Shown piece after piece: positions 24,420-34,799 of a stretch of 64,000 nt of DNA. Numbering within the stretch: position 1 is the first letter of the stretch; every line of letters begins with the position of its first letter. A program made the translations under genes and the position numbers. The stretch spans positions 43,607,463 to 43,671,462 of the forward strand of contig JALMGJ010000005.1 in NCBI GenBank assembly GCA_023362775.1. Reading direction: 5' to 3'. Below the pieces are notes generated by a model that worked only from the letters and a program-made list of their open reading frames with translations, did not search any database and was not told the origin of the DNA. The DNA is from Charina bottae (taxonomy: Eukaryota > Chordata > Lepidosauria > Squamata > Charinaidae).

Positions 24420-25100
24420 ACTCCGGCGGCAGGCGTCCTTTGGCGCATGCGTGTGAGTGCTTGTAAGTGGTCTCGCGAGAAATCAGCAGGGGCAAGGAGG
24501 TTCGGGGTGGGTGGAAGGGAAGGGTGGAAGTGTCTTCGTAAATTCTAAGTTTGCTTCCCGGGTTTGGATGGTTCCCAGGCCGCCTCACCATTACCTAAAG
24601 GTCTTTGGGACAGGTGCAGAAAGTTCATCTATTTATTTCAAACACACGTGTAAATTAAAGGTTTCCGTGGGAGCGAATTCCGATGGGTACCTAGAGACCC
24701 ATCCCCTCCCGACGACGCTCCTCTGAATCCATATAGGATACACGCCCGTCCCTGCCTCCCCCGGTCCTTTTGGACAACCATTTCTGCCCCGGCCTTCTTT
24801 CCCGGTCACGTCAGGTCAGTACTGTATAAAACGCAACGCAGAATCCGGTTTGTCTGCAGCCACCTGGACCGACCTTCCCCACACCTCCTCCTGCAGAAGC
24901 TCCGCTATTGTTGTCTCGACTTGGAGACCAGCGCCTGATTCCAAGGCACCCTATTAAAGCTCGCAGGACGGTCAAACGTCGACAGGACCAAGCATCCCCA
25001 CGGAGCCCGTGTCAAAGCACCCTTCTAACAGAGATTGCAACGGCTTCTGCTCGTGTGCGCGCGTGTTTGATTGAGAGCCCCAACCATTTATCAGAACAAG
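24420..25100 (+). promoter_or_regulatory. CpG-rich candidate promoter with NRF1, BANP and TATA motifs
   Basis: GCGCATGCGT at 24443-24452 fits the NRF1 consensus. TCTCGCGAGA at 24471-24480 is a perfect 10-bp palindrome known as the BANP motif of CpG-island promoters. A TATA box, TATAAAA, lies at 24825-24831 in CTGTATAAAACGC, oriented plus. The segment lies about 4 kb upstream of LBX1. A noncoding transcript, possibly counterpart to the antisense RNA known near human LBX1, is one possibility; orientation is unproven. Confidence 0.45.
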
Positions 25101-26539
25101 AAGTCAAAAGGAAGGATGCCTCTCTGGGCAAAGTCAACAAAAGAACCTAACAATTTAGATTAAGGATAATTACTCTTTTCCCCTAAACACCTTGCAGTAT
25201 TTGATATGACAAATCACCCAATATAGGTCTTTAAAAATAGGTCACTGCATAAAGAGACTCCCAGAGAGCAATAAAAAAGGTAGACGAGGGCGCTTTTCAG
25301 GAGAGAAACCCTTTGACTTTCTCCGCGTTTGCTGTCTGGCATGAACTCAGCAGAGGACAAATAGCACTTCTGAATGGGGGACATGGGGTGGGCCTTCTCT
25401 CTCGGCAGCAGCCCCCAGATGGCACCAAAACCCGACCGTCTAGGGGTTGTGAGGGCGGAGGAGAGGGGTGGGTGGGAAGAAATAAAGAGGTGGAATCCGC
25501 CGTGCCTCCTCTGCATGCATGTGGCGGGTTAGCATGCAATGAGTCTTTACATCACAGATCACAATCTGCACTTTTTAGTCCGTCTTATTTAACGAGGGCA
25601 CCTGTTTTCTACCCACAGTCATTGGCATAACCCCTTCTCTATCTCATTCATAAGCCGGGATAGACAACAAGGGAATCCTTGGATTTCATCACTTTTTCAC
25701 TACTCCGCGAGTTCCAGAGGGTAGTGGGTTGAAATCGGTTTGAAGAGAAATCACTACTCTGCGTTAAATCCTATCTTAATCTGAAGCCTGGTATGGAACA
25801 GCAATCGAGTTTCTCCCGCTCCCCCCCCCCTTTTTTTTTTTTTTTAAAAAAAAAAATCTTTTTTTCCTTCCCCCATCCGTTTCTTTGTTCCCCCTTGAAG
25901 GGCTACCATGTTTTATAGGAGTAGTTAAATATTTGCCCTCGATGTCGAGTGCAGAGCTGAAGAGATTCGAAGCCGCTCTGAGCTTCGTCAGAGCGGTGGC
26001 GTTAAAATACAGCTCCTGTGCCTTTTGCTGGGCTTCGCAAAAGAAGGTCTGGGAGAGATTTATTGAATTTTAGCTTAACAGACATGAAGTTTCAGGGGTA
26101 GGTCATAAATAAGCGGGGAAGGGGACTGGGGAATTGAAGGTTTCCTCTCAGTACCAGAGCCTAGGCGTGGAATGGGGCGGGGGGATGAGAGGGAGGGTGA
26201 TTCCAGGTAACCGTTTGTGGAAAAAAGTCACTCACCAGAACGACAAACGCTGAAGGTGCAAGAGGTTCATTCAGCTTTGTTGGCATTCTGGAATGTTCCT
26301 CTGCCCCCCGCCCCCCCTCCCAGGAGCCAGTCTGGTTGCCGATTTGAAAGGAAGGTGTGACGGTATGGGTCAAAACCCGATTTAGGTAAGTAGTGTCCCC
26401 TGAAATTGTGAGGTTTCTTCGTTTATAAACAAAGGGCCTTTGGGAAGAATGTATCTCAACACGCAGCAACAACGTAGCTAAAAAACACCTTTGCGAACAC
26501 CACCCTTCACAGCCCATTCCTCCTCTGGAAAATAACCGT
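25101..26539. other. Intergenic DNA with C/T/A homopolymer cluster
   Basis: A block of consecutive C, T and A homopolymers lies at about 25825-25865. Otherwise there is nothing recognised and no supported gene. Confidence 0.45.
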
Positions 26540-26920
26540 TCCCCTTACAGATTTAAGTAGATGCTAAACATCTTACAAAAAGGACTCTGCCCCCAAAGAA
26601 GGACCATAATTCGGAGCCCGAGGCTTTCGTATTTTCCTCTCTTCTCAAAGCAAAGAGCAACCAACGAAAATGGTTTCTTTCTTCTCTTCCGCCCTCCTCT
26701 GAGGGCGAGCGAGCGAGCGAGCAGCGTCCCAGATAAACCTCCCCAGCTCCTCCGGATCCTGGGTCACCCTCTGCTCTGCCCCAGCCATTCAGCCAGCCTT
26801 CGCGACAAGCAAGAAACGCCTCGGCCCCTCTGGGCTCCAAGTCCTCCACCTCCAAGAGCAGTATTTCTGCCCAAGCTTTTGTGGAAGCCGTAAAAAGAGG
26901 GGGGGGGGGGCTCTAGTGGG
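26540..26920. other. GC-rich segment with GAGC repeat and G12 tract
   Basis: GCGAGCGAGCGAGCGAGCAG near 26705 is a short tetranucleotide repeat, and G12 lies at 26899-26910. No gene is supported. Confidence 0.5.
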
Positions 26921-27785
26921 AGAGAAAGGCGGGGGAACCCTTCCTTGTCAGGATCATCTGGAGTTTTTAAGGGAAATGAAATATCTTCCTTCCGTTCTTT
27001 GGTGGCCCTTTTCTCTTGAATTATAGCTGGAGCTACAGGAGGACTGCGCGTTCTCGTCTGCTCTCCCTCTGCTGTCCTCGAGGTATTACCACGGATGATA
27101 TATTTTCCTAAAGCTTATGCTCAGCTCTTTGAACGTACCACGCCGAAAATGATGTAGTAGTATTAGCAGCAACAGCAGCAGCAATAATAATAATTATAGT
27201 TATAATATTATAATAATCTAGTGAAGGCAATGACTTCACCTATTCCAAATACTGGAAATAAGTCCTTCCGTCACAAAGCGGCAGGAACCAAGAACACTAG
27301 TGAGTATATTGTGGAACTAAACTAAAAAACCAGAGGTCGCCATATTACTTGGATCAGGGTACAAACTCTATAGCAATACATGAAGCAATTCGTTAATATT
27401 TTAAACAAGAACCAAAACTAACAAAAAGCCCCCAAGAAACAGACAAAAATTGCTATTGAATTAGTCCAGCCATACACTATACAGCGGGAGAGAAGTAATA
27501 AATCCAATAACTAGTCATTCTAAAATGCATTTTTTTAGATTAAAATGTATCCCGAACCGGAAGTTTATTTCTGAACTCTTTCTTATTTAAAGCGTGCTAA
27601 GATTAAAATCACACAAGTTGCGGGCGCGCACGGATGGACGCTTCTTTGAGCGTTGCGAATAAAAGGTACAGTATTATAACTTCGGGAAACAGGATGCAGA
27701 AACATGCATGCAAGATTAGAATAAGCTTTTGACGAAAAATAATCCTTACCTTGTGATATGTTCATTCCTTCTGCCTCTGGTTAGA
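26921..27785. other. AT-rich upstream flank of LBX1
   Basis: Contains an AGC/AAT trinucleotide-rich stretch near 27165-27215 and otherwise unique-looking AT-rich sequence. It may hold regulatory DNA; no specific site can be defended. Confidence 0.4.
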
Positions 27786-27788
27786 AAT

Positions 27789-27814
27789 AATGATGATAAT
27801 GATGATGATGATGC
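27789..27814. repeat. (GAT)n imperfect microsatellite
   Basis: Imperfect GAT/GATAAT repeats over about 26 bp. Confidence 0.8.
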
Positions 27815-27859
27815 TAATACAATTTCTAAAAGTCTAATAATCATCATACTGAGAGACGG

Positions 27860-28120
27860 GAGGGGGAGTGGAACTGGAAAGGAAATATTGATGGGATTTT
27901 GGAGGGTTATTTAATTTCTCCTCCAACCGCACTGTATTATCCTGATGCAATAAAGCCAGGCTGTAATGTAATTTTAAAATATATACGTCCAAGCAAATAG
28001 TGGGGACAGAATATGACAAGGGTATTTCCACATTATAATTCAAGTGGGCTCCACCTACCCTCCGCCTCCCAATTAATGGCCTAACCAAGTTGCGAGGGAG
28101 AGCCTGCATTGGCCAGACTT
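27860..28120 (+). promoter_or_regulatory. Candidate LBX1 proximal promoter/enhancer
   Basis: About 260 bp of repeat-free, AT-rich sequence lies between the GAT repeat and the GC-rich leader. It contains several ATTA/TAAT homeodomain cores (for example around 28034 and 28071) and an inverted CCAAT box (ATTGG, 28108-28112) in the sequence GCATTGGCC. Its composition differs sharply from the CpG-rich DNA downstream, and this pattern is typical of conserved promoter-proximal blocks in developmental genes. Conservation itself is inferred, not seen. Confidence 0.5.
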
Positions 28121-28298
28121 GAGAGGGAGCGCGGAAGAGACAGGCAGAGAGAGGGGCGAAAAGGGTCAGGATCGCCTCCCAGTCAACAATCACTTGTTAG
28201 CGAGAGTCAATTGCCTCGCCTCCGTCTCTCGCCGCCTTTTCTGCCCCAGCCCGAGGAAGAGGCTGGCTGGGGAAGAGACCCCCCCCCCTTGCTGAGGA

Positions 28299-28323
28299 AG
28301 AGAGAGAGAGAGAGAGAGAGAGG
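28299..28323. repeat. (GA)n microsatellite in LBX1 upstream region
   Basis: An uninterrupted GA dinucleotide run of about 25 bp, just after a short C tract. GAGA runs near promoters can influence nucleosome occupancy; any such role here is inference. Confidence 0.9.
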
Positions 28324-28396
28324 GAAGGGGGCATCTGGAACTACTGGGGAGGGGGTGTCTCCTAAAACAGCAGCTGCGAAGAGCAGAGCCAGCTAG

Positions 28397-28750
28397 AGAA
28401 TAAAGTGGGACAGAAGCGCCTCGGCCACCTTTTCCCCGGGCAGGACTGCAGACCCTTGGCCGTCCAGGAAGGGCTCCTCGGCCCCTCTTTACCCCGCCGC
28501 CCCCATTCTCCCGCCCCATGGCCAGCAGCCCTGCTTTAGGGTAGCGCGGCCGTGGTTTGGGTTGGGTTGGGGTCTGTTTTGTTTTGCCTTTTCTTTCTTT
28601 CGGCGCCCCCCTCCCCGCCTCCTCTTCGCTTTTCCGCGTTGGCGATTGCAGAAAAGCGCGGAGGGGGTGTCACACCAGGCTGAGAGGCGCGAGGAAGTGA
28701 AAGGGGGTGCCTCGGTGGGGAAGGAGAGGAATCCCAAACACCCGCCAAGC
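28397..28750 (+). promoter_or_regulatory. LBX1: LBX1 5' leader region with possible core promoter
   Basis: This is the GC-rich segment immediately upstream of the start codon. An AT-rich GAATAAAG at 28397-28404 in otherwise GC-rich DNA is the only TATA-like candidate; a CpG-island promoter without a TATA box is equally likely. The transcription start cannot be fixed from sequence. The leader contains one upstream ATG, at 28518, which opens an eight-codon reading frame closing at 28544. No other ATG intervenes before 28751. Confidence 0.45.
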
Positions 28751-29075
28751 ATGACTTCCAAAGACGAGGGCAAGGCTGCCTCGGCGGAGGAGCGCCGGAG
28801 AAGCCCTCTGGACCACTTGCCCCCTCCGGCCAACTCCAACAAGCCCCTGACGCCCTTCAGCATCGAGGACATCCTCAACAAGCCGTCGGTGAGGAGAAGC
28901 TACACCATCTGCGGGACTGCCCACCTGCTCTCCGCCGCCGAGAAGCATTCCCCGGCTGCCCTGCCCCTTTCCAGCCGGGCGCTGCTCTCGCAAACCTCGC
29001 CTCTCTGCGCCCTCGAGGAGCTGGCCAGCAAGACCTTCAAGGGACTGGAAGTCAGCGTCCTGCAAGCGGCAGAAG
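28751..29075 (+). other. LBX1: LBX1 coding exon 1 (EH1 repressor region)
   Basis: This exon encodes residues 1-108 and the first base of codon 109. It contains the conserved PLTPFSIEDILNKPSVRRSY block; F36-S-I-x-x-I-L42 is an EH1 motif, the type that recruits Groucho/TLE corepressors, so repression is inferred. The later segment ALLSQTSPLCALEELASKTF and GLEVSVLQAAEG is also characteristic of LBX1. The 3' boundary is a strong donor, AAG|GTAAG, at 29075/29076. The reading frame stays open upstream of the ATG for about 190 nt, but no in-frame ATG is present there, so translation should begin at 28751. Confidence 0.95.
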
Positions 29076-30345
29076 GTAAGATTCGCCACCGGCCGGCCGG
29101 CCGGCCTCCCTCCTTCTAGGTAGTAATGAGGTGAGGGTAGAATCGGGAGTTGTCGAGATTGCGTTTGTTGGAGAGCGTCCGCTGAGAACTTCCCTCGTCA
29201 GCGGGCTCGAGAAATGCGGAGCCAGGGAGAGCGGCTTCTTGGAAACGAACCGACGAGGGCCCCCCCAAAGAAGGGGCAGCTCCACCTGGCCAAGCCCCCA
29301 GGTCGGACCCTTTTAGAGGAATGTTGGAAGGTTCTACAAACAGTTGAGCACTCGACCGCCAACACCTTCCCTTCCCTTCCCTTCTCTCTCTCCCTCCCCA
29401 TTTAGACCGCGCTGGATTAAGCAACCCACGCGTGAAATCTGGGCTACTCTGGAGCACCCATTCGATTTCCGCACCCACCCCCAATATATCCACAGTGGCC
29501 CTAACGCCTTGCACCCTCGGTGGCCAGGAGACCGGTGCCTGGGAAAGCTCGGGCCTCCTCTCCCTCTGGCCAGGAAAGAGAAGAGTCGGCTGAACCCGAC
29601 CTGGCCTGCGCGCCGCAGCGCGGCTTTCGGAGCCTTTCAGGGACAGTGAGGCAGGGGAGAGGCCGGGATGGGTGTCTCGGGGTCTCCGCTAGGGGGCTGT
29701 GGCTCTTGGGGGGCGCCGGGCTTGTCCCCCGCCCCAGCCCTCTCGGCCCCAGGCCCGGGAGAGGAAGCCGGCGAAGTGGGCTGCGGGCGGGCGCGCGCGT
29801 TCTGTGCCTGCGGACCCGTTTGCACGAGGGACTGAAAAGCCTTCTTCTGCCTGTTTTCAGGAAGGGATGGGATGACTATATTTGGCCAGAGGCAGACCCC
29901 CAAGAAAAGGAGGAAGTCTAGAACAGCCTTTACAAACCACCAAATCTACGAGCTGGAGAAGCGCTTTTTGTACCAGAAATATTTGTCCCCCGCTGACCGG
30001 GACCAGATAGCCCAGCAGCTGGGTTTGACCAATGCCCAAGTGATAACGTGGTTTCAGAATCGCAGGGCCAAACTCAAGCGGGACCTGGAAGAGATGAAAG
30101 CAGACGTGGAGTCTGCCAAGAAACTGGGACCCAACGGCCAGATGGATCTTGTAGCCATTGCCGAGCTGGAGACGACCCCTGAAGGGAGAGCGAAGTCCCG
30201 CTCCCTTTCTCCCACCCATCCCAAACATGGACTGGAAGGCAGCGGCCCCCTCCAGCTCTCTCCGGCCTCTCCTCTCACGGACCAGCCGGGCAGCAGCAAG
30301 GACTGCTCGGAGGACGAAGACGTGGAAATTGACGTCGATGACTGA
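28751..30345 (+). CDS. LBX1: LBX1, ladybird homeobox transcription factor 1 (two coding exons)
   Basis: The coding sequence is join(28751..29075, 29861..30345): 810 nt encoding 269 residues plus a TGA stop. LBX1 is a nuclear NK-like homeodomain transcription factor. In vertebrates it specifies migrating limb and tongue muscle precursors, dorsal spinal-cord and hindbrain interneurons, and part of the cardiac neural crest (established knowledge). Seen here: an MTSK N-terminus, a proline-rich PLDHLPPP stretch, an EH1-type motif FSIEDIL at residues 36-42, a homeodomain at 125-184 and an acidic C-terminus ending DVDD. The ATG at 28751 has A at -3 and matches the family start. The splice junction splits a glycine codon (G|GA) and keeps the frame. 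Human LBX1 is 281 residues; this protein is shorter mainly because the glycine-rich insert after the homeodomain is missing. LBX2 is less likely because the N-terminus and linker match LBX1. Confidence 0.97.
29076..29860 (+). other. LBX1: LBX1 intron 1 (785 bp, GT-AG)
   Basis: The donor is GTAAG at 29076 and the acceptor is the pyrimidine-rich CTGTTTTCAG ending at 29860. It is short and CpG-rich through most of its length, with a G/C-rich middle (29.5-29.8 kb). Open frames on both strands inside it reflect high GC content and are not supported as genes. The position between the N-terminal exon and the homeodomain exon agrees with other LBX genes. Confidence 0.95.
29861..30345 (+). other. LBX1: LBX1 coding exon 2 (homeodomain and acidic tail)
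   Basis: This exon encodes residues 109-269. A short GMTIFGQRQTPKKRRKSRT lead-in precedes the 60-residue homeodomain (125-184). Recognition helix 3 contains QVITWFQNRRAKLKR, with the invariant W48, F49, N51 and R53 of the homeodomain fold (W172, F173, N175, R177). Homeodomain position 47 is threonine, as in the LBX and TLX families, and contributes to DNA preference. The exon continues with DLEEMKADVESAKKLGP, a serine/proline-rich tail with LQLSPASPLTDQP, then the acidic SEDEDVEIDVDD end. The glycine-rich stretch of mammalian LBX1 is absent. Confidence 0.96.
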
Positions 30346-30870
30346 ATGGTGGCAGTGGTGGTGGTGGTGGTGGTGGTCCTCCTCCTCCCCCAGCCCCTCT
30401 TTGCCCCGCAAACAAAAACAAGCAGAGAAATTGGCCACACATTTCCTCTTCCCCCCCCCTCCACCTCTTGGCAAGGGGAGAACTGCCCCCCTCCACGCTT
30501 CTTCCTCAGCAGCCCGGGGGAGGGGGAAGCCCGCCGGACTTTAGGGGGGATTGGAACTCACTTCCCTGACAACTCAGTTGTTTCCCCCTCCAACAAAAGC
30601 AATAAGCAACATAAAATAATCACACTTGTGACCATGACAACGACTACTACGACGACGATAGTATGAGTCAGTATCCCAACAGCTGCCTAAGCAGGTAGCT
30701 ATCATTTTTGGAACTGTGCAATTATGGGTAACTTCTGTATAAATATATTTAAGCATATCTATTGGATACTTACTTTTTTAGGGTTTTTTTTAAATTAATG
30801 ATATACATTTTTGTTCTTGTTTATAAGAGAACTCATAATCTTGGAATAAATACCACTACTTCGATGCATT
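30346..30870 (+). terminator. LBX1: LBX1 3' UTR with likely poly(A) signal
   Basis: After the TGA, a GGT/GTG repeat (30354-30378) is followed by a C-rich segment and then AT-rich sequence. A canonical AATAAA occurs at 30845-30850, about 500 nt after the stop, with T/G-rich sequence downstream. That distance gives an mRNA length typical for LBX1. The second AATAAA at 31518 would give a longer 3' UTR. Which one is used cannot be decided from sequence. Confidence 0.6.
30354..30378. repeat. GGT/GTG trinucleotide run in LBX1 3' UTR
   Basis: A GTG/GGT repeat starting within about 10 nt after the TGA stop, followed by CCTCCTCCTCC. The G-rich and C-rich halves could pair in the mRNA. Confidence 0.85.
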
Positions 30871-32399
30871 GTTAGGCAGTTATTTTGCTTTTTAAAAAAA
30901 TCACTTCATGTGAGATTTAAGTTGGACTCTGGCTAGCAGTTGATTCCTTTTTCTTGCATGTTTCCTATATGCACGATCTTTATTTAATTTATTTAATTTG
31001 GTTTATTTTACCTTTATTATTTGTTCCTATTTTTCTGAAATATTGCGAGGGTATGGCCTCTATGGAAGTTTGAAATATATACTTTTTTTTCCTCAGCCCC
31101 CTCCCCCCAGCACCTAGGATTTGGTCTCAAATGAGATTTCTGCCTCATTTTATCAATTAAAAACTATTTTTACCATTTACTGCTATTGTTGTGCTTTTAT
31201 TTAAGAAAAAGAAAGGCTGCCTTTTGCATTTTTATATGAAGGTGGTTTCAGAAAAGAACCTACTTATTTTTTACTCTTTTTTAGAATTGTTTGCATGCTA
31301 GAAAAATAGTAAGACTAATATGACTGCTAATAATAATATAAATAATAAATAACAGATCCTACCATCAACAGATGAGGATTTTAGCACTATAAATACAAAT
31401 GTATAGATTTTTTCTTTGATCTGTAAAAAAAACAGTTTTAAAGGCCTGCTTATTTAAGTTACCACAGAGACAATGTTACTGTCTCGTAAAGTTGTACAGA
31501 TGAGATTTTTCCTAAACAATAAAACCTTTAAAATTTTAATATATGCATTTTTAAGGTTTTCTTTGAGAATTAAAGTCCTTAGAAAGCCCGATGGTTTGGA
31601 TTCAAATTTAATTCCTTAAACGTTTTAAGAATAGTGGAGTTTCTTTTTAGCTACAGAAAGATACAAGAAGTTAGCTGCCTTTTTGAGCTGAATGATTAAT
31701 TATCAACAAGAATCAGGCACTTCAAACCAACCATTATCGGTCGGTCAAGAGACAAAAGTAAATTGGGGGGGGGATGTGCGTTACATCCTAAAGAAATAAT
31801 ACCTTAAGGCGCGTTGCTGTGTGTGTTATCAAGTGGTGGAACTTCCATGGGAACAAAATGATGAGATTTTGAAACAGGATCCGTGTGCCTCTGTGTGTAT
31901 TGGCACACATATCTTTATTTTAAAATATAACATATCGGAGCTATATTTATGAAGCAGATTTCTCTGTGTTTGTATGCACAACCATCACATTTCTTCGATA
32001 GATTCCACTTTCATCTCTGGATTCGTTTCTAACAAGGAATTTTTAAAATACAAAGTTCTCAATTTCTAAATCATGCACTATTGTTATGGATTTTTTAAAA
32101 AGAAAAAAGTTAAATCGCTCGCTTGCTTTTGTAAGGGGAGTGAGGAAGAGACTGACAGAATGCGTACTGAAAATCAAGATTCCCTACCCCACCTAACTGC
32201 CAGAAAGGGGGGTGGGGTAGAAAACCTTCAGGTAAATGTTGATTGTCGCTTTGGGGCCAAGTGGTCTTTGATTTCCACCCCTTCCTTTTTATTCTTCCAA
32301 ATGCATCTCTCTTGCCTCCCAGTAACAGCTCGTTCTGTCTTTTTGACCCTCCAACGCGTGTTTCCCCATTCTTGGTGAAATTTATGTGAGAAACGCAAA
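30871..32399. other. AT-rich LBX1 3' flank
   Basis: Repeat-poor, T-rich DNA. It may include an extended 3' UTR to about 31540 if the distal poly(A) signal is used. A G8 run lies near 31766. No gene is supported. Confidence 0.5.
31518..31523 (+). terminator. Alternative distal poly(A) signal for LBX1
   Basis: AATAAA inside CAATAAAACC, about 1.17 kb after the LBX1 stop, with T-rich DNA following. It could be an alternative cleavage site or a chance hexamer in AT-rich DNA. Confidence 0.3.
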
Positions 32400-33059
32400 C
32401 CTGGCGGACCCCGCGGCCAAGCGAAGGGGGGCAGAGAGAGGAAGAACTGGGGGTTCCAACTAAGGGGGGCGCCGCGAGTTTCGTGTGCGTGTCTTCGGGG
32501 GAGGGCTTGGGGGAGCAGTTTCTCTCAGGCGAAATCAATCTTTCTCCCCTTTGGAAATGGATGGCGTTGTAATTTTTAGCGTAAAGCATGAAAACTGGGG
32601 ACAAATGAGGCCTCTTCTGTGAAGTGACAAGCGACAATGGGGCCTGCGCGGCCTCCTGCGGCTCGCCGTGCTGAAAGAAGCGTGTGCCTCCGTCGTGGAA
32701 AGGACCAAACCGCTTGGAGACCATATGGTTTTTGAATTTTCCTCACCATTTCCAGACAATTTGATGGATTAGGTTAACCCTCCCTTCCACTGTTTAACTC
32801 TGCAATAATGGGAGTGGAGCTCTCGTTCTCTCTGCCCCCCCCCGCCGCCGCCCTCCCCCCCGCACTGGGGCATCTGTGCCTTTCGAAGGGCGCTTCCATT
32901 CTTCTCCTTTCTCTCTTGGCATTTGGAACAAGTCTATGAATTACAATGAAAGGCACTTTCTTTGGTCTTATTTGGGACAACACTTGTCTTTCTCGCCCCC
33001 TCCCCACTTTGCTTCTGCAGGGAGGAGTGGGTCTGTTTGCCAGGGATTTGTTTGACTTC
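32400..33059. other. Mixed GC-rich 3' flank
   Basis: CpG-enriched patches near 32400-32500 and 32640-32700 alternate with sequence such as AATGGATGGCGTTGTAATTT near 32557 that could be conserved noncoding DNA. No gene is supported. Confidence 0.4.
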
Positions 33060-33340
33060 TGTCCAGATACCACGCAAAGCCTTCAATCTTGTCCTTAAGT
33101 GTTTTTATGCTAAGCAGGCAAATCGTAAAGGCTGAGAAACTGTGACATTTATGTGAAGATCTAGTTAAAGGGCTTTATTTGTTTTCTTTATCTGTTCTTT
33201 CCCTCCCCTCCCCCTCCAGATTCTCTTTCTTTCTCTTTCTCTCCCTCTCCCCCCCTTCCAGCTTTTCTTCTTTTGTCCTCGAATGGATTTAATGAGGCTG
33301 CAAAAATGCTACAATTCAACGGAAGCAAGAAATGTGGTTT
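33060..33340. promoter_or_regulatory. Possible conserved noncoding element 3' of LBX1
   Basis: AT-leaning blocks flank a CT-rich stretch (33195-33260): GTGTTTTTATGCTAAGCAGG near 33100 and TGGATTTAATGAGGCTGCAA near 33284. Regulatory function is inferred from composition. Confidence 0.3.
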
Positions 33341-34799
33341 GTTTTGAGAAAGAAAAGAAAAGAAAAGAGTGGGTGTGGGGAGAACCGGAGTTCATTTGGA
33401 GCTATTGACTCCAGGGTACAAACACGAGAGATGGATGGAGCCAGAAGCCTCACACAAGTTTGCCACACGTGGCTACAAGCAGAGTTTTGCTCGGGTTTGC
33501 AGCAGCGCGTTCCTCCGGCCGGGCAGCGGCGAGGCTTGCGCTGCTGTCAGGCAGGTCGCAGGGAGAGAGTCAGAGACCCGATCCTGAGATGCCCGGTTGT
33601 CTCCAGAAAGCCGATCCCGGGAAGCCCCTTTGTATTCCCGGGGGCTTCCCGGTTCATTCGTGGGTACCCGCCCACGCTTGCCTTCTTTCGTTTGATCTTC
33701 CACCAGAGAGAGCGCGAGATGGTCAGAGCACGTCCACCTAGACAAGGAGAGTTCCCGTCCTTCTAGAGAGGAAGAGGAGGAAGGGGGGTTACACGCCGCC
33801 CTCCGTTTGTTTGCTTTCCTATCAGCCTGTTCGTTTCGAAGGGCCTGGACGCGGCTCCGTCTTCGGCCGGTTCCTCAACTGGATTCGGAAGACCCCTCTC
33901 CGTCTTGCCTCCTCTTCTCGCAGCTGGCCCAGACCAACTAACCAAACCGGGAAAATTACAAGGAGACGGGGGGAGGGGGGAGGGGGGAGAGGATATTTCG
34001 GTATATCAGGGTGTATTGCATCGCTCTCCTGTTGCCCCAGCTCGAAGCTGACTGGCGGAGATTTGTGAAAAGGGGAAGTTCAGGCCAACAAGAGACATCT
34101 TGAAACCAAGGCGTGCCAAAGTTGAGTGGATATTTGATGAAATCACTACTCGACACAAAGCCCGGAGCAAGGGAGACTTTCATCCCCTGCCAAAAGAGGG
34201 GCGACGGGGAGGGGCGCTGGGCGCTTTGGAAACCCAACCAGATGATGCCCCGGACGAAAAGCGGCCAGGTCTCAGGGAGGACAAGTTTTCTGCCTTTGAG
34301 AGAAGAGGGAACTTGATGAAGGGGGCACCTCGCCCGCTCACTTTTCTTTCTACCGCGAATTTAGCTACCTCTGGCGAGCCGGGACGAGCAAGATCCCCAC
34401 TAACGGGAGGGGGGTGATCAGTCGTGGAGTCTATGAACGTGCGACCTGAAGCGCACTTAGGCATAGAAAAATCCCACAGAACTCCGCTGGAGAGGATCCA
34501 GTAAAAGGGCACCGCGGGCCAGTGAAGCCCCGGAAGAGACGGAGCAAGAGCCCCTTGTGCGCCAGGATCTCAGAGGTCTTGGTTACCCTATGGGTGTTTA
34601 GGATCAGAGCTTTGCAGTTGACCCTGTGTAGCCTGCCCAGGAACTGCTATCCTTCGCACGAAAAGCAAAGAACGAACAAATAATTATCCTTTACAAAAGG
34701 AATTCAGAGAAGCACTTGCAATACTGTACTGGGATCTCCGCTCTCCTCCTCCTCGGGAGCAAGGGAGTCTAGGATTCCTTTCCGCAGCCACAGGCCCCG
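33341..34799. other. CpG-enriched LBX1 3' flank
   Basis: Moderately CpG-rich DNA with G-rich runs near 33966-33990. Many overlapping open frames reflect composition; none shows a domain. Confidence 0.45.

Larger units (their letters stand above)
28130..30340. other. CpG island over LBX1
   Basis: CpG-dense DNA covers the leader, exon 1, most of the intron and much of exon 2. Whole-gene CpG islands are typical of polycomb-regulated developmental transcription factors (established pattern; methylation not visible here). Confidence 0.75.

Noticed and set aside
28562..28750. N-terminal extension of LBX1 in frame with the main start
   Set aside because: The frame is open but contains no ATG before 28751, and the family start is MTSK at 28751.
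29857..30474. Long minus-strand open frame over LBX1 exon 2
   Set aside because: It is the antisense shadow of the LBX1 homeodomain exon.
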